54,282 nt of DNA, taken from assembly GCA_026982895.1 (NCBI GenBank), contig JALWQW010000016.1:1-54282 (forward strand), read 5' to 3'. The notes beneath the pieces are model-generated. The model was not told where the DNA came from and made no database searches. It saw nothing but the letters and a program-made list of their open reading frames with translations. Source of the stretch: Microcaldota archaeon (GTDB taxonomy: Archaea > Micrarchaeota > Micrarchaeia > Anstonellales > J096). The translations under genes were made by a program, and so were the position numbers. Positions 27,501-34,267 of this stretch are shown piece after piece; the first letter of the stretch is position 1; each line of letters opens with the position of its first letter.

Positions 27501-27575
27501 AAGTACAATAGCTTAGGAGAGAGGCTAATTTCTGAGCTTAATAAAGTTAATGTGCTTAATTCCTTCAATCAATGA
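24555..27575 (+). CDS. Giant helical-repeat protein with a caspase-like C-terminal domain
   Basis: 1006 residues, cytoplasmic (no signal peptide or TM). A charged N-terminal region (1-85) precedes about 14 tandem repeats (about 86-590) of 34-38 residues. Core positions are AFQALTNPxIAKLFxxxPDKxxxxxxxA, suggesting two short helices per unit, HEAT- or ALF-like. Residues about 590-790 are helical without repeats. The last 200 residues resemble clan CD cysteine peptidases (caspase, gingipain, CHAT): ILTFRGHSY with His880, then strand VLFIPGSCGSAG with Cys908, then ITFIANTS. This suggests a repeat-sensor plus protease, as in defence or cell-death proteins. Codon choice (ACA, ATA, AAA) differs from flanking housekeeping genes, and it stands alone between MFS and ValRS, so acquisition is likely. 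Peptidase activity is inferred. Confidence 0.75.
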   Translation: MTPEPKPPETYSRKITSQSPQRKLKSAEEELLERSFPKDLPGKLKSTIIKRILQNLPKNPIQREAALDKISRAFSNLPFKKELKTAVFKALTNPDIAKLFTKDPDKLIFYFKKIAEAADYYARNDAFQALTNPNIAKLFTQYPDKFVGIAQGAGWNTPDAFQALTIPEVAKLFSQYPDKFVGIAQGAGDYTHKAFQALTNPNIAKLFTQYPDKFVGIAQGAGWNTPDAFQALTNPNIAKLFSQYPDKFVEIAKMARRGTDYAFQALTNPNIAKLFSQYPDKFVGIAQGAGWNTPDAFQALTNPNIAKLFSQYPDKFVEIAKMARRGTDYAFQALTNPNIAKLFTQYPDKFVGIAQGAGYHTGNAFQALTIPEVAKLFSQYPDKFVGIAQGAGYHTGNAFQALTNPNIAKLFTKDPDKLIFYFKKIAEAVGDYTGNAFQALTNPNIAKLFTKDPDKLIFYFKKVIKVAKKGAYYTFKSLAIPDIAKLFTKDPDKLISYFKKIAEVGRKSAYYTYPIHPDMMMGAYYTFKSLAIPDIAKLFIKDPDKLIFYFKKVIKVAKKGAYYTFKSLAIPEVAKLFIKYAKGEIKPISFYAPLIGSTYSYAIELGRPLDDLHDRPKKRIKYLNSLKDYEVLGLLLSNPSLFYTSTNHLLFDRLQRNLRGKKLTTYLKELGIWDNTPLMLNLLFRAANYGRLFGGSKPLFKPSESKEVLDLMFEPLHSQKFDSKYYYLLANTIENLTYIKRSSSILPYIEKVLKDELSKSKGAKKEAISYLLRFVEDPNMRKETELNLKKFTDNGKLTIVQVFKEGDTTGKGSDHWHLTIKDFTKSWMHNKVIKIDDKNYKIETKDFIMLLHLGDSENNEKYTQEVLKKYKNVILTFRGHSYSLESSIPTDIFKNKNSGHVLFIPGSCGSAGSIPLYLSNANPKLDITFIANTSTGRGQVTNALLYYMIKLYKQGWHGPFRELVSRYAAESINLQGGDPATLKYNSLGERLISELNKVNVLNSFNQ
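24810..26330 (+). repeat. Coding tandem repeats, 102-114 bp period, recently expanded
   Basis: About 14 units. The inner block (about 24930-25750) has units of exactly 102 bp (34 codons) that are nearly identical at the nucleotide level, including silent positions. A two-unit, 204-bp module (ending EIAKMARRGTDY, then IAQGAGWNTPD) is duplicated in tandem. Outer units are 38 codons and more diverged (PDKLIFYFKKI). Near-identity inside and divergence outside indicate repeated unequal crossing-over in the centre. Copy number probably varies between strains. Confidence 0.9.
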
Positions 27576-27679
27576 AAATGCCGACTTGTGTTTTTATCAT
27601 TTTCTTCCTTTATAGTTAGTTTAAGACCATTAATGCGAAGTTAGCAAAACCTTTTAATTCTTCCTCCTCTAAAATGGGC

Positions 27680-30049
27680 ATGCCCAGTGAAAACAACACA
27701 GCTGAATCGTTGGCTAGTGGCTCCTTTAAGTTGGAGCGGTACAATAAGAATATCGAAGACCAGCTCGTTGAGCAATGGGAAAAGGAACAAGTATATAAAT
27801 TCGTAGATGATGGCAAAAAACCTGTATATGTAATAGATTCTCCTCCGCCCTTTACATCCGGAAAGCTTCATATGGGGCACATCCTTTCCTTCACAATGTT
27901 CGACATAGTAGCCCGTTTTAAGCGCATGAACGGTTACAATGTCCTCTATGCTCAAGGCTGGGATACGCAGGGTTTTCCGACAGAGGTTAAAGTCGAGAAG
28001 AAATATGGCCGTTTGCCTAGAGAGCAGTTTGTCGAAAAATGCCATGAATGGACAGAGGAGTACATGGAGCATATGCGCTGGCAGGCTAAACACTTCGGCT
28101 TTTCTGCTGATTGGAGCAGAGAGTATGTCACGCTTAAACCCGATTACCATAAGAAAGTCCAGCTCTCCCTCGTTGAGATGTACAAGAAGGGCGATGTTTA
28201 TATGGCGGAGCATCCTGTCTTTTGGTGCCCCCACTGCCATTCGGCTTTGGCTAAGGCAGAGACAGAAGAGATTGAGAGAGAGGGAACCCTTTGGGACCTT
28301 CGTTTTGAGATTGAAGGGCAGCCCCTAATAATAGCTACGACGAGGCCTGAGCTTCTTCATGCAGTCGTTGCAGTAGCCGTGCATCCCAACGATGAAAGGT
28401 ATAAAGGCCTCATAGGCAAAACAGTAACGACGCCCCTTGGGAAGGAAGTTCCTCTTTTAGCAGATGAAGATGTTGATATGGAATTTGGTACAGGGGCTGT
28501 TATGATTGCTACCTTCGGTGACAAGCAGGATGTTGTATGGATGTACAGGCATAAACTGCCGTATATAAAGGCCATGGATGAGCACGGCCGCTTAATAAAT
28601 GCAGGCGAATTCGACGGCTTGAAAGTAGCAGAGGCCAAGCAAAAGGTCATAGAGAAGCTTAAGGCAGAGGGCAAGGTTCTCGGCGAGAAGAAGCTTAAAC
28701 AGGTTGTTAAAATCCATGACCGCTGTAAGAAGCCTGTCGAGCTTCTCATGAGCAACCAGTGGTTTGCTAAGCTTTTGCCATATAAAGAAGATATAAAGAA
28801 GGCTGCTCACGAGATAAGGTGGCATCCTGATTTTGGCATTCATTATCTTCTAGATTGGGTGAATACGCTTGAATGGGATTGGGTTATAAGTAGGCAGAGG
28901 TATTTTGGAACTCCGTTGCCTTTCTATGTTTGCCCTAAATGCGGGCATACAGAGGCTGTAGCTGATGATGAGCTTCCCTTCTACCCAGAGAAGGCTAAAG
29001 GTATGAAGTGTCCAAAGTGCGGAGCTGACATGAAGCCAGAAGAGGCTGTAGCGGATTGCTGGGTGGATTCTAGCATAACGCCTCTCGTAGTGGCAGGCTG
29101 GCCTGATGAGGGCTGGGAGAAGTACTATCCAAGCGATTTAAGGCCGCAGGGCATTGAAATTGTTAGAACTTGGGCGTTTTACACAATATATAGAGGACTC
29201 CGCCTAACGGGGGAAAAGCCCTTCAAGCATGTTCTTCTCCATGGGCATGTCATGGGGCCTGACGGCAAGAAGATGAGTAAGAGTCTTGGCAATGTTGTAG
29301 ACCCCAAGGATTTGCTTGATAAATACAGTGCAGATGCTATTCGCTTGTGGGTTGCATTCAGCGGGACATTGGAGAGGGACAGGCCATTCATGTACGATCA
29401 GGTGAAGCGCATGCAGAACCTCGTAAATAAGATATGGAATGCCTCTCGCTTTGTCCAGCTTGTTACAGAAGACTATAATGGTGAGGATGAGCCTCTCACT
29501 TTAACGGATAAGTGGATACTAAGCCGCTTCTATGAGGTTGTTAATGAATATATGAAGCACATGGAAGAGTTCAATTTTTACCAGGCAGTAACAGCGCTTA
29601 CGAATTTCTTTTGGGAGGAATTTTGCGACAATTACCTGGAGTTCGTCAAGTATCGTGTGTATAATGACATAAACAAGAGAAGCGCGCAGAAGGTTTTGAG
29701 GACTGTTTTAGAGGGTGTCCTTCGCCTTTATGCACCATTTGCTCCTTTCTTGAGCGATTATCTATATAGAGCTATCTATGGCAAGGGAACTCTCCATAAA
29801 GGACCTCTTCCCACAGCTGGCGAAATTGATGCCTCTGCGGTAACCTATGGAAAGGTGTTGAAGGAGAGCGCTGAGGCTATTCGCCGTTTGAAGAAAAAGA
29901 AAGGCCTTTCATTGAAGGATGAGCTCGATAGTGTGGAATTGGAACTGCCGAAAGAAGCAGAGCCATTCAGACAGGCTTTAGAAGATGAGCTTAAGAAAAC
30001 TGTCTTTGTAAAGGCTATTTCTTGGAGCCTTCTAACTTCGAAAGAGTAG
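27680..30049 (+). CDS. valS: Valyl-tRNA synthetase
   Basis: 789 residues, class Ia. It charges tRNA-Val and edits misactivated threonine. Signatures are PPPFTSGKLHMGH (HIGH motif), GWDTQGFPTEVKVEK, the CP1 editing domain with TTRPELL (about 225-340), LRPQGIEIVRTWAFYTI typical of ValRS, KMSKS and an anticodon-binding domain with WIL-SRFYEVV. Zn-binding knuckles are visible (CPHC; CPKCG-CPKCG). At 789 residues it is somewhat shorter than many archaeal ValRS. I prefer ATG 27680 over ATG 27674 because the CTTTTAATTC box is centred 25 nt before it, like the other leaderless genes here. Confidence 0.95.
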   Translation: MPSENNTAESLASGSFKLERYNKNIEDQLVEQWEKEQVYKFVDDGKKPVYVIDSPPPFTSGKLHMGHILSFTMFDIVARFKRMNGYNVLYAQGWDTQGFPTEVKVEKKYGRLPREQFVEKCHEWTEEYMEHMRWQAKHFGFSADWSREYVTLKPDYHKKVQLSLVEMYKKGDVYMAEHPVFWCPHCHSALAKAETEEIEREGTLWDLRFEIEGQPLIIATTRPELLHAVVAVAVHPNDERYKGLIGKTVTTPLGKEVPLLADEDVDMEFGTGAVMIATFGDKQDVVWMYRHKLPYIKAMDEHGRLINAGEFDGLKVAEAKQKVIEKLKAEGKVLGEKKLKQVVKIHDRCKKPVELLMSNQWFAKLLPYKEDIKKAAHEIRWHPDFGIHYLLDWVNTLEWDWVISRQRYFGTPLPFYVCPKCGHTEAVADDELPFYPEKAKGMKCPKCGADMKPEEAVADCWVDSSITPLVVAGWPDEGWEKYYPSDLRPQGIEIVRTWAFYTIYRGLRLTGEKPFKHVLLHGHVMGPDGKKMSKSLGNVVDPKDLLDKYSADAIRLWVAFSGTLERDRPFMYDQVKRMQNLVNKIWNASRFVQLVTEDYNGEDEPLTLTDKWILSRFYEVVNEYMKHMEEFNFYQAVTALTNFFWEEFCDNYLEFVKYRVYNDINKRSAQKVLRTVLEGVLRLYAPFAPFLSDYLYRAIYGKGTLHKGPLPTAGEIDASAVTYGKVLKESAEAIRRLKKKKGLSLKDELDSVELELPKEAEPFRQALEDELKKTVFVKAISWSLLTSKE

Positions 30050-30566
30050 TTGGGAGTTTAACATCCTTTTCTTTTTTGCTTGCCTTTTTATCTTCGTTTC
30101 TTTCTTCCTTTGCCTCGTTTTTACTTACAAACTTTGTTAAATCTGGGAAGAATTTCTCCAGCGAAGTGCAGCCTTCTCTTATGCCGACATGAAAGCGTAT
30201 ATTGTGTCTTTCGAGGAGCGCTGCCAAGTAGTCCATCGCCCTCGCCGTCCTTTCGACGCCGAATTCTTCGACAAATGGCTTGACATCCTCTATGAACAAA
30301 TCGTCTATCTCTTCGCCTACTTCTAAAGCATCTTCCAACTTTTCAATGATTAGTGTGAGCGTTAATAAGCCGCGATTCTTCTTAAAGGCTAAAAAGTCTT
30401 TGCCCTTTCCGCTGCTCTCTCCTGTTAAATCCACGAAGAAAAAAGGCTTTTCGTCTCGAATATCCTTAGGGAAATCACTGATGGGTGTTATTGTCAAAAC
30501 AACGACAGCAAAACCCTTTGCTTTTGACACGACATCTACGAAATCCTGAGCTGGAAAGGGTATCAT
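30015..30566 (-). CDS. Unknown soluble protein, possibly a degenerate RecA/KaiC-like fold
   Basis: 183 residues. Residues 1-125 alternate strands and helices (GFAVVVLTITPISDFP; KPFFFVDLTGESSGKGKDFLAFKK; LLTLTLIIEKLEDALEVGEEIDDLFIEDVKPFVEEFG; RFHVGIREG). This resembles the P-loop-less RecA-like proteins of archaea (DUF835 style), but no Walker motif is present and I am not sure. The C-terminal 45 residues are Lys/Glu-rich and probably disordered. CTTTTAAAGG on the minus strand about 28 nt upstream fits a leaderless start. The 3' end overlaps the end of valS by 35 nt in a convergent arrangement. Confidence 0.6.
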   Translation of the reverse strand: MIPFPAQDFVDVVSKAKGFAVVVLTITPISDFPKDIRDEKPFFFVDLTGESSGKGKDFLAFKKNRGLLTLTLIIEKLEDALEVGEEIDDLFIEDVKPFVEEFGVERTARAMDYLAALLERHNIRFHVGIREGCTSLEKFFPDLTKFVSKNEAKEERNEDKKASKKEKDVKLPTTLSKLEGSKK

Positions 30567-30666
30567 TGCAGCTCTTTTAGTCGAAGCCTTTAAAAGAATA
30601 GCCTTTGCTCATGGCTTAGTATCGCTTATCTTTTTGTATGAAATTCTTGTCGCAGATTGTGATAGC

Positions 30667-30676
30667 TTTTTAAACC
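30667..30676 (+). promoter_or_regulatory. TATA box of the pilin cassette
   Basis: TTTTTAAACC lies about 50 nt before the preferred GTG start at 30720, giving a transcript with a short leader that includes AGGTGG (30707-30712). The spacing fits a leadered mRNA. Confidence 0.45.
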
Positions 30677-30719
30677 TTAGGGGGCTTTTATAGATAGTAA
30701 TCCCATGAGGTGGGCAAAA

Positions 30720-31067
30720 GTGAACATGAAAATCTTTGGTTTGTTTGTACTGTTGCTAGCTGCTTCGTTTGTAGTAGCAGCTGATGCGACACCAACCGAT
30801 ACAGGACAGAGAATCAGTGGAGCGCTATGCCAGCTCTATGATTTAATGAAGAATATCTTTCCGCCATTAATAGTGCTCGTCGTAGTTATGGCTGCTGTTA
30901 TATACGCTGCTGGTCATGTCCTTGGCCAGGAGATGGGCGCTAGGGCGAAGAGCTGGGCTCTGAACCTTATCATCTACACTACTATTGGTATAATCATATT
31001 CCTTCTCGTGCCTTGGCTACTTGGGCAGGTTGTGCCTGAGCTGAATTTAGAAGAGGCATGTGGATGA
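30720..31067 (+). CDS. VirB2/TrbC-like two-TM pilin, copy 1
   Basis: 115 residues from GTG 30720, with AGGTGG 7 nt upstream; ATG 30726 is possible, and ATG 30705 would lie before the ribosome-binding site. A signal peptide (FGLFVLLLAASFVVAA) is followed by a Cys-containing segment (GALCQLYDLMKNIFPP), then two helices (LIVLVVVMAAVIYAAGHVLG; LIIYTTIGIIIFLLVPWLLG) with a small basic loop (GARAKSW) between. This is the topology of VirB2/TrbC conjugative pilins and of similar small DPANN proteins. The last residues contain another Cys (EEACG), possibly pairing with the first. The paralogue follows after 10 nt. Confidence 0.75.
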   Translation: MNMKIFGLFVLLLAASFVVAADATPTDTGQRISGALCQLYDLMKNIFPPLIVLVVVMAAVIYAAGHVLGQEMGARAKSWALNLIIYTTIGIIIFLLVPWLLGQVVPELNLEEACG

Positions 31068-31077
31068 GGTATGAGGT

Positions 31078-31407
31078 ATGAAGTATAAATTAATTTTTTC
31101 TCTTATTTTTATATTAGCAGTATCCATGGTCAGCGCAGGTGGCACTATAACTGCTGCGTTAACTGATTTGTGTAAGATACTCTATGAGGTTGTAGGGACA
31201 TTGGCTTCTGTCATGATTCTCTTGTCATCCGTTGTTTATGCAGGAGGCCAAATGTTTGGGGCTGAAATGCGTGCTAGAGCTCATGTATGGAGCCAGAGCC
31301 TCCTAAGCGGTGCTGTTATTGGCATTATAATGATAGTCATAGTTCCCAATGTCTTGGGCGCTATGCTTGGCATGACATTCGATGCTAATAGCTGCACGTT
31401 TAGTTGA
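31078..31407 (+). CDS. VirB2/TrbC-like two-TM pilin, copy 2
   Basis: 109 residues. A signal peptide (LIFSLIFILAVSMVSA) is followed by LTDLCKILYEVVGT, helix 1 (LASVMILLSSVVYAGGQMFG), loop AEMRARAHVWSQS, helix 2 (AVIGIIMIVIVPNVLGAML) and a tail with a second Cys (NSCTF). It aligns along its whole length with copy 1, including LC, the GG/AGxxxGxEMxARA loop and the terminal Cys, so it arose by tandem duplication. GAGGTATGAAG upstream provides the ribosome-binding site. The two may form a mixed polymer or membrane complex, which is inference. Confidence 0.75.
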   Translation: MKYKLIFSLIFILAVSMVSAGGTITAALTDLCKILYEVVGTLASVMILLSSVVYAGGQMFGAEMRARAHVWSQSLLSGAVIGIIMIVIVPNVLGAMLGMTFDANSCTFS

Positions 31408-32447
31408 TAAGTGGTACTGTGTCCTTAGGAGGACAAGAACAAGGCGAAGTTTTTAGCAACAAGCCTGAGGATGTGGTTAGGGGCGAAGTATCATTTGAAG
31501 TTTATGCTCCTGAAGCAGCGTATACGCCTGTTGTCGGTATTGTGGCTCTCCTCGCTGTTTCATCCATGCTGGGAGAGAAAGTTGGCGGGAATCAAGATAG
31601 AAAAACTCCGCCTAAGACACCACCTCCAATGGCTTTGCCTGCTTCTATTCAACTACCTCCTTCTGTTAAGCTTCAAGACCGTGAAATATCCTTAAAGATA
31701 CCAGAACCTATGGCAGAGGCCGATATGGCTGGAAAGGAGTTGAGCATGGAAGAGAAAAGGATGGATGAAGCTGCTCTTGAAAAGACGACTCTACGCACCC
31801 ACGAGATAAAAGATAGGTTCGCCATCGTCTTCCACGATCCTGTAACGGGCAAGGTTGACATTCACATAGAGGAGCAGCCTATTCACTATGATACCATTGA
31901 GTCGAAGGTCGTTGATGTAACTGTAGCGAATAGGGATGTTGAGAAGGCTGAGAGTTATATTGCAGAGGGCATTATAAAGGATAAGACAGAGGAAATCGAC
32001 AAAAAAGTTAAGCAAGTTTTGGAGAGTCCTAAAAAGGGTTTTGGCCACTCGCTTGAAACGGATTTGATGAAGCTCATAGAGAAAGAGGTTGATCACAGTC
32101 CAAGGGCTGTTGATGAAGTGGCTAAGAGGAAAGCAGCTCTACTTAAAGAGCTTGATAAGAGAGAGAAGCTCTTGAAGGAAGCGCTGGATGTTCTTAAAAA
32201 AGATGGTTGGGAGGCCTTCAAAAAGAAAGTATTGCCGAAGTTCTCCAAGATGACGCAAAAGCGCCTTTTGTGGCTTATGGAGCATTATAAAGACGCTAAC
32301 CTCCTCGTGAGGATCCTTCTCATAGAGGAGATGTATGTTAAGTGGTTGAAGAAGCGTTTAGCCTCCCTTCCTTTCAAAGCCTTTTTAGCCATAGCCAAAA
32401 ATCTCTTAGCTAAATCCATTCTTGGCTTTTTAAAGAGTGCAAAGTGA
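31404..32447 (+). CDS. Membrane-anchored helical protein downstream of the pilins
   Basis: 347 residues, start uncertain: TTG 31404 overlaps the pilin stop, and GTG 31419 is an alternative. One hydrophobic segment near the N-terminus (YTPVVGIVALLAVSSMLG) is followed by a Pro-rich linker (KTPPKTPPPMALP), a small beta-containing stretch (DRFAIVFHDPVTGKVDIHIEEQ) and a long basic helical region ending in amphipathic helices (LPFKAFLAIAKNLLAKSILGFLKSAK). The cytoplasmic part could scaffold the pilin complex. No family is recognised. Overlap with the previous gene indicates translational coupling. Confidence 0.65.
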   Translation: MISGTVSLGGQEQGEVFSNKPEDVVRGEVSFEVYAPEAAYTPVVGIVALLAVSSMLGEKVGGNQDRKTPPKTPPPMALPASIQLPPSVKLQDREISLKIPEPMAEADMAGKELSMEEKRMDEAALEKTTLRTHEIKDRFAIVFHDPVTGKVDIHIEEQPIHYDTIESKVVDVTVANRDVEKAESYIAEGIIKDKTEEIDKKVKQVLESPKKGFGHSLETDLMKLIEKEVDHSPRAVDEVAKRKAALLKELDKREKLLKEALDVLKKDGWEAFKKKVLPKFSKMTQKRLLWLMEHYKDANLLVRILLIEEMYVKWLKKRLASLPFKAFLAIAKNLLAKSILGFLKSAK

Positions 32448-32475
32448 TTTAAAGCCTTTCTACCACAAAATAAGC

Positions 32476-33336
32476 ATGGAGAAATATGGTTCTAATAATA
32501 CTAAAAAGAGCCCTATAAAGAGTGCTGCATCTGGAGAGGATGATGTGAAAAATAGGCGTAAGGATGCCTTCTACTCATTAAAGCATGCACTTAATCACAA
32601 TGATAATGTAGACCCCTTTGGCATAGAATCTTATAAACGCTGGCCTCTTGAGAAAATGGTTGATGAAGGGAGAAGGGCTATATCGCATTTGCGTTATTTT
32701 GACAAGCTCATCGTGCTTATCCCCTTTTTGGAGAGCGAGTTAGAAGTTTCTCTTGCCAAAGTAAATGGGGCTTGCTGGGCTCATGTTTCTAGAGATGAAT
32801 GGATGTGCAAAAAGGCTGCTGCCATACTTATGTCCGAAACAGGCTTATTGGGAAAGCTTCTTGTAATGGCTAACAATCGGAGCCTTTATAGAGAGAGTAT
32901 GTATTTCTTAAAAAGGGGTTGGACTGTCAAAGCCTCTGCTCCTTTGATAAGAAACTTTTTATCGCATATAAGTGAAGAGGAGCGCTTCTTTTTGGAATGG
33001 GCGTTGAGAGGAGATTATGGTAGCTTTTTGGATTCTGACGATGGCCATGTTCTTGCAAGCACCCTCCATTTTATTCAGGATGCTCCTATGCCCGAGCTCT
33101 TCTTTGATGTTTTGAATATGGGGTTAAATGGCGAGCGAATTCTTGGCGTTAAGAAAACTTTGGTTAAATTGCTTGCTTATGAAGATGTGCTCGAGAGCAT
33201 TTTCCCTCATTTCAGAGAAAAAGCCATAGAAAAGATAGAAAATGATTCAGACCCTGATGATAACAGCACCATTTATAGAAATTTTGTGAAGGATATGCTT
33301 TACCTATTAACCCCTGTTGAAGATGAGAGTGGCTGA
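32476..33336 (+). CDS. HEAT-like helical protein
   Basis: 286 residues from ATG 32476, chosen because ATTTAAAGCC (32448-32457) is centred about 24 nt upstream; a GTG at 32437 would extend it by 13 residues into the previous gene. After a disordered N-terminus come irregular helical pairs resembling HEAT repeats (KLLVMANNRSLYRESMYFLKRG; TKASAPLIRNFLSHISEEERFFLEWALRGD; KKTLVKLLAYEDVLESIFPHFREK). No catalytic motifs. It resembles the 7544-8284 protein in style but not clearly in sequence. It could be a partner of the upstream membrane cassette, though it has its own promoter. Confidence 0.65.
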   Translation: MEKYGSNNTKKSPIKSAASGEDDVKNRRKDAFYSLKHALNHNDNVDPFGIESYKRWPLEKMVDEGRRAISHLRYFDKLIVLIPFLESELEVSLAKVNGACWAHVSRDEWMCKKAAAILMSETGLLGKLLVMANNRSLYRESMYFLKRGWTVKASAPLIRNFLSHISEEERFFLEWALRGDYGSFLDSDDGHVLASTLHFIQDAPMPELFFDVLNMGLNGERILGVKKTLVKLLAYEDVLESIFPHFREKAIEKIENDSDPDDNSTIYRNFVKDMLYLLTPVEDESG

Positions 33337-33414
33337 CATTATTCGTAAGCCCCTTACTAATCATCTTCTTCTATTATAACATCCTATTGAGGCTTTAGAA
33401 ACGCCACCAATACA

Positions 33415-33423
33415 TTTTTAAAG
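33415..33423 (+). promoter_or_regulatory. TATA box of the acylphosphatase/heptad gene
   Basis: TTTTTAAAG is centred 27 nt before ATG 33446, a leaderless arrangement. Confidence 0.5.
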
Positions 33424-33445
33424 CCCTTCAACCATAAAATTAGCG

Positions 33446-34118
33446 ATGGTAAAAGCCAAGCGTCTTATCGTAGATGGTCAAGTGCAGCGTGTGGGTTACA
33501 GAGATTACATTCAGCTTTTAGGTAGAGAAATATGTGTCAAAGGCCATGTGAAGAATGATGAAGAAGACCCGTTTAAAGTAGAAATTCTTGTTATTTATGA
33601 TACTGAAGAGAAATATAAGACTTTCTTAGAGAGGGCGAAGAATCCACCATTCCCAGCTTCTGTTTCTTCCATCGTTGAGGAAGATGCTGAAGTTAACGAA
33701 GATGAGGCTAAGAAATACAAAACTATTCGCATCATAAGGGGCGATCCTACATTAGAATTGGCAGAGAGGCTTGATCAGGCTATGTACTTCTTCAGGAGTC
33801 TCGACAAAAAACAAGATAGTATGTTAGAAAAACAGGATAAGATGTTAGAAAAGCAAGATAAAATGCTGGAAAAACAAGATTTGATGCTAGAGAAGCAGGA
33901 CAAGATGTTGGAAAAACAAGACAGTATGCTAGAAAAACAGGATAAGATGTTAGAAAAGCAAGACGATACTATTAACGCCATAAAGATATGAATGCCAATA
34001 TGCAGACACGCTTCGACCGTTTAGATGAGAAGTATGTGTTATTTCCAAAAAATTAGACAGGATAGCTGTAGCGTTTGAGAAGCTTATAGCAGCTTTGGAA
34101 GGTAAGGGCTTGCATTGA
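33446..34118 (+). pseudogene. Acylphosphatase-domain protein with a heptad-repeat stalk; 3' end broken by two frameshifts
   Basis: The first 181 codons (33446-33991) are open. Residues 1-90 form an acylphosphatase domain: VDGQVQRVGYRDYIQLLG with the catalytic-site Arg, and VKGHVKNDEED with the Asn. From about 115, at least seven 7-residue units of the type KQDxMLE make a coiled coil. After the stop, sequence continuous with a coiled-coil end is readable in the next frame (KDMNANMQTRFDRLDEKY) and then in the third (VISKKLDRIAVAFEKL) to TGA 34116-34118. Restoring one A near 33985 and one base near 34041 would rebuild a protein of roughly 223 residues. The N-terminal part may still be made. Sequencing error is the alternative. 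Confidence 0.7.
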
Positions 34119-34165
34119 GTTTATACAGCGATTTTTGGGTTTTATGTTAAGCGTTACCATACTCA

Positions 34166-34177
34166 TTTTTAAATATA
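34166..34177 (+). promoter_or_regulatory. TATA box of the ribosomal protein operon
   Basis: TTTTTAAATATA lies about 90 nt upstream of the L3 start, predicting a leader of roughly 65-70 nt, unlike the leaderless genes elsewhere in the window. Confidence 0.5.
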
Positions 34178-34196
34178 TCCCAAGAAAGAAGGGCAT

Positions 34197-34267
34197 GCTA
34201 GTCTTTCTCTTAGATTAAGGGAAGGCCGGCTGACGACCCTCTCCTGAGGGCAACGTAAGGTGATTTT
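34197..34267 (+). promoter_or_regulatory. Structured 5' leader of the L3 operon
   Basis: The predicted untranslated leader contains a GC-rich hairpin CCCTC-TCCT-GAGGG (about 34238-34251) directly before the ribosome-binding region TAAGGTGATTTTATG. GC content here is clearly higher than in other intergenic DNA of the window. A leader hairpin beside the start site is the classic place for ribosomal-protein autoregulation, with L4 or L3/L2 as possible ligands, but no binding-site match is claimed. Confidence 0.4.

Noticed and set aside
34225-34258. Two CTGA motifs in the L3 leader as another C/D box sRNA
   Set aside because: No C box of the TGATGA type precedes them, and one CTGA is part of the hairpin.
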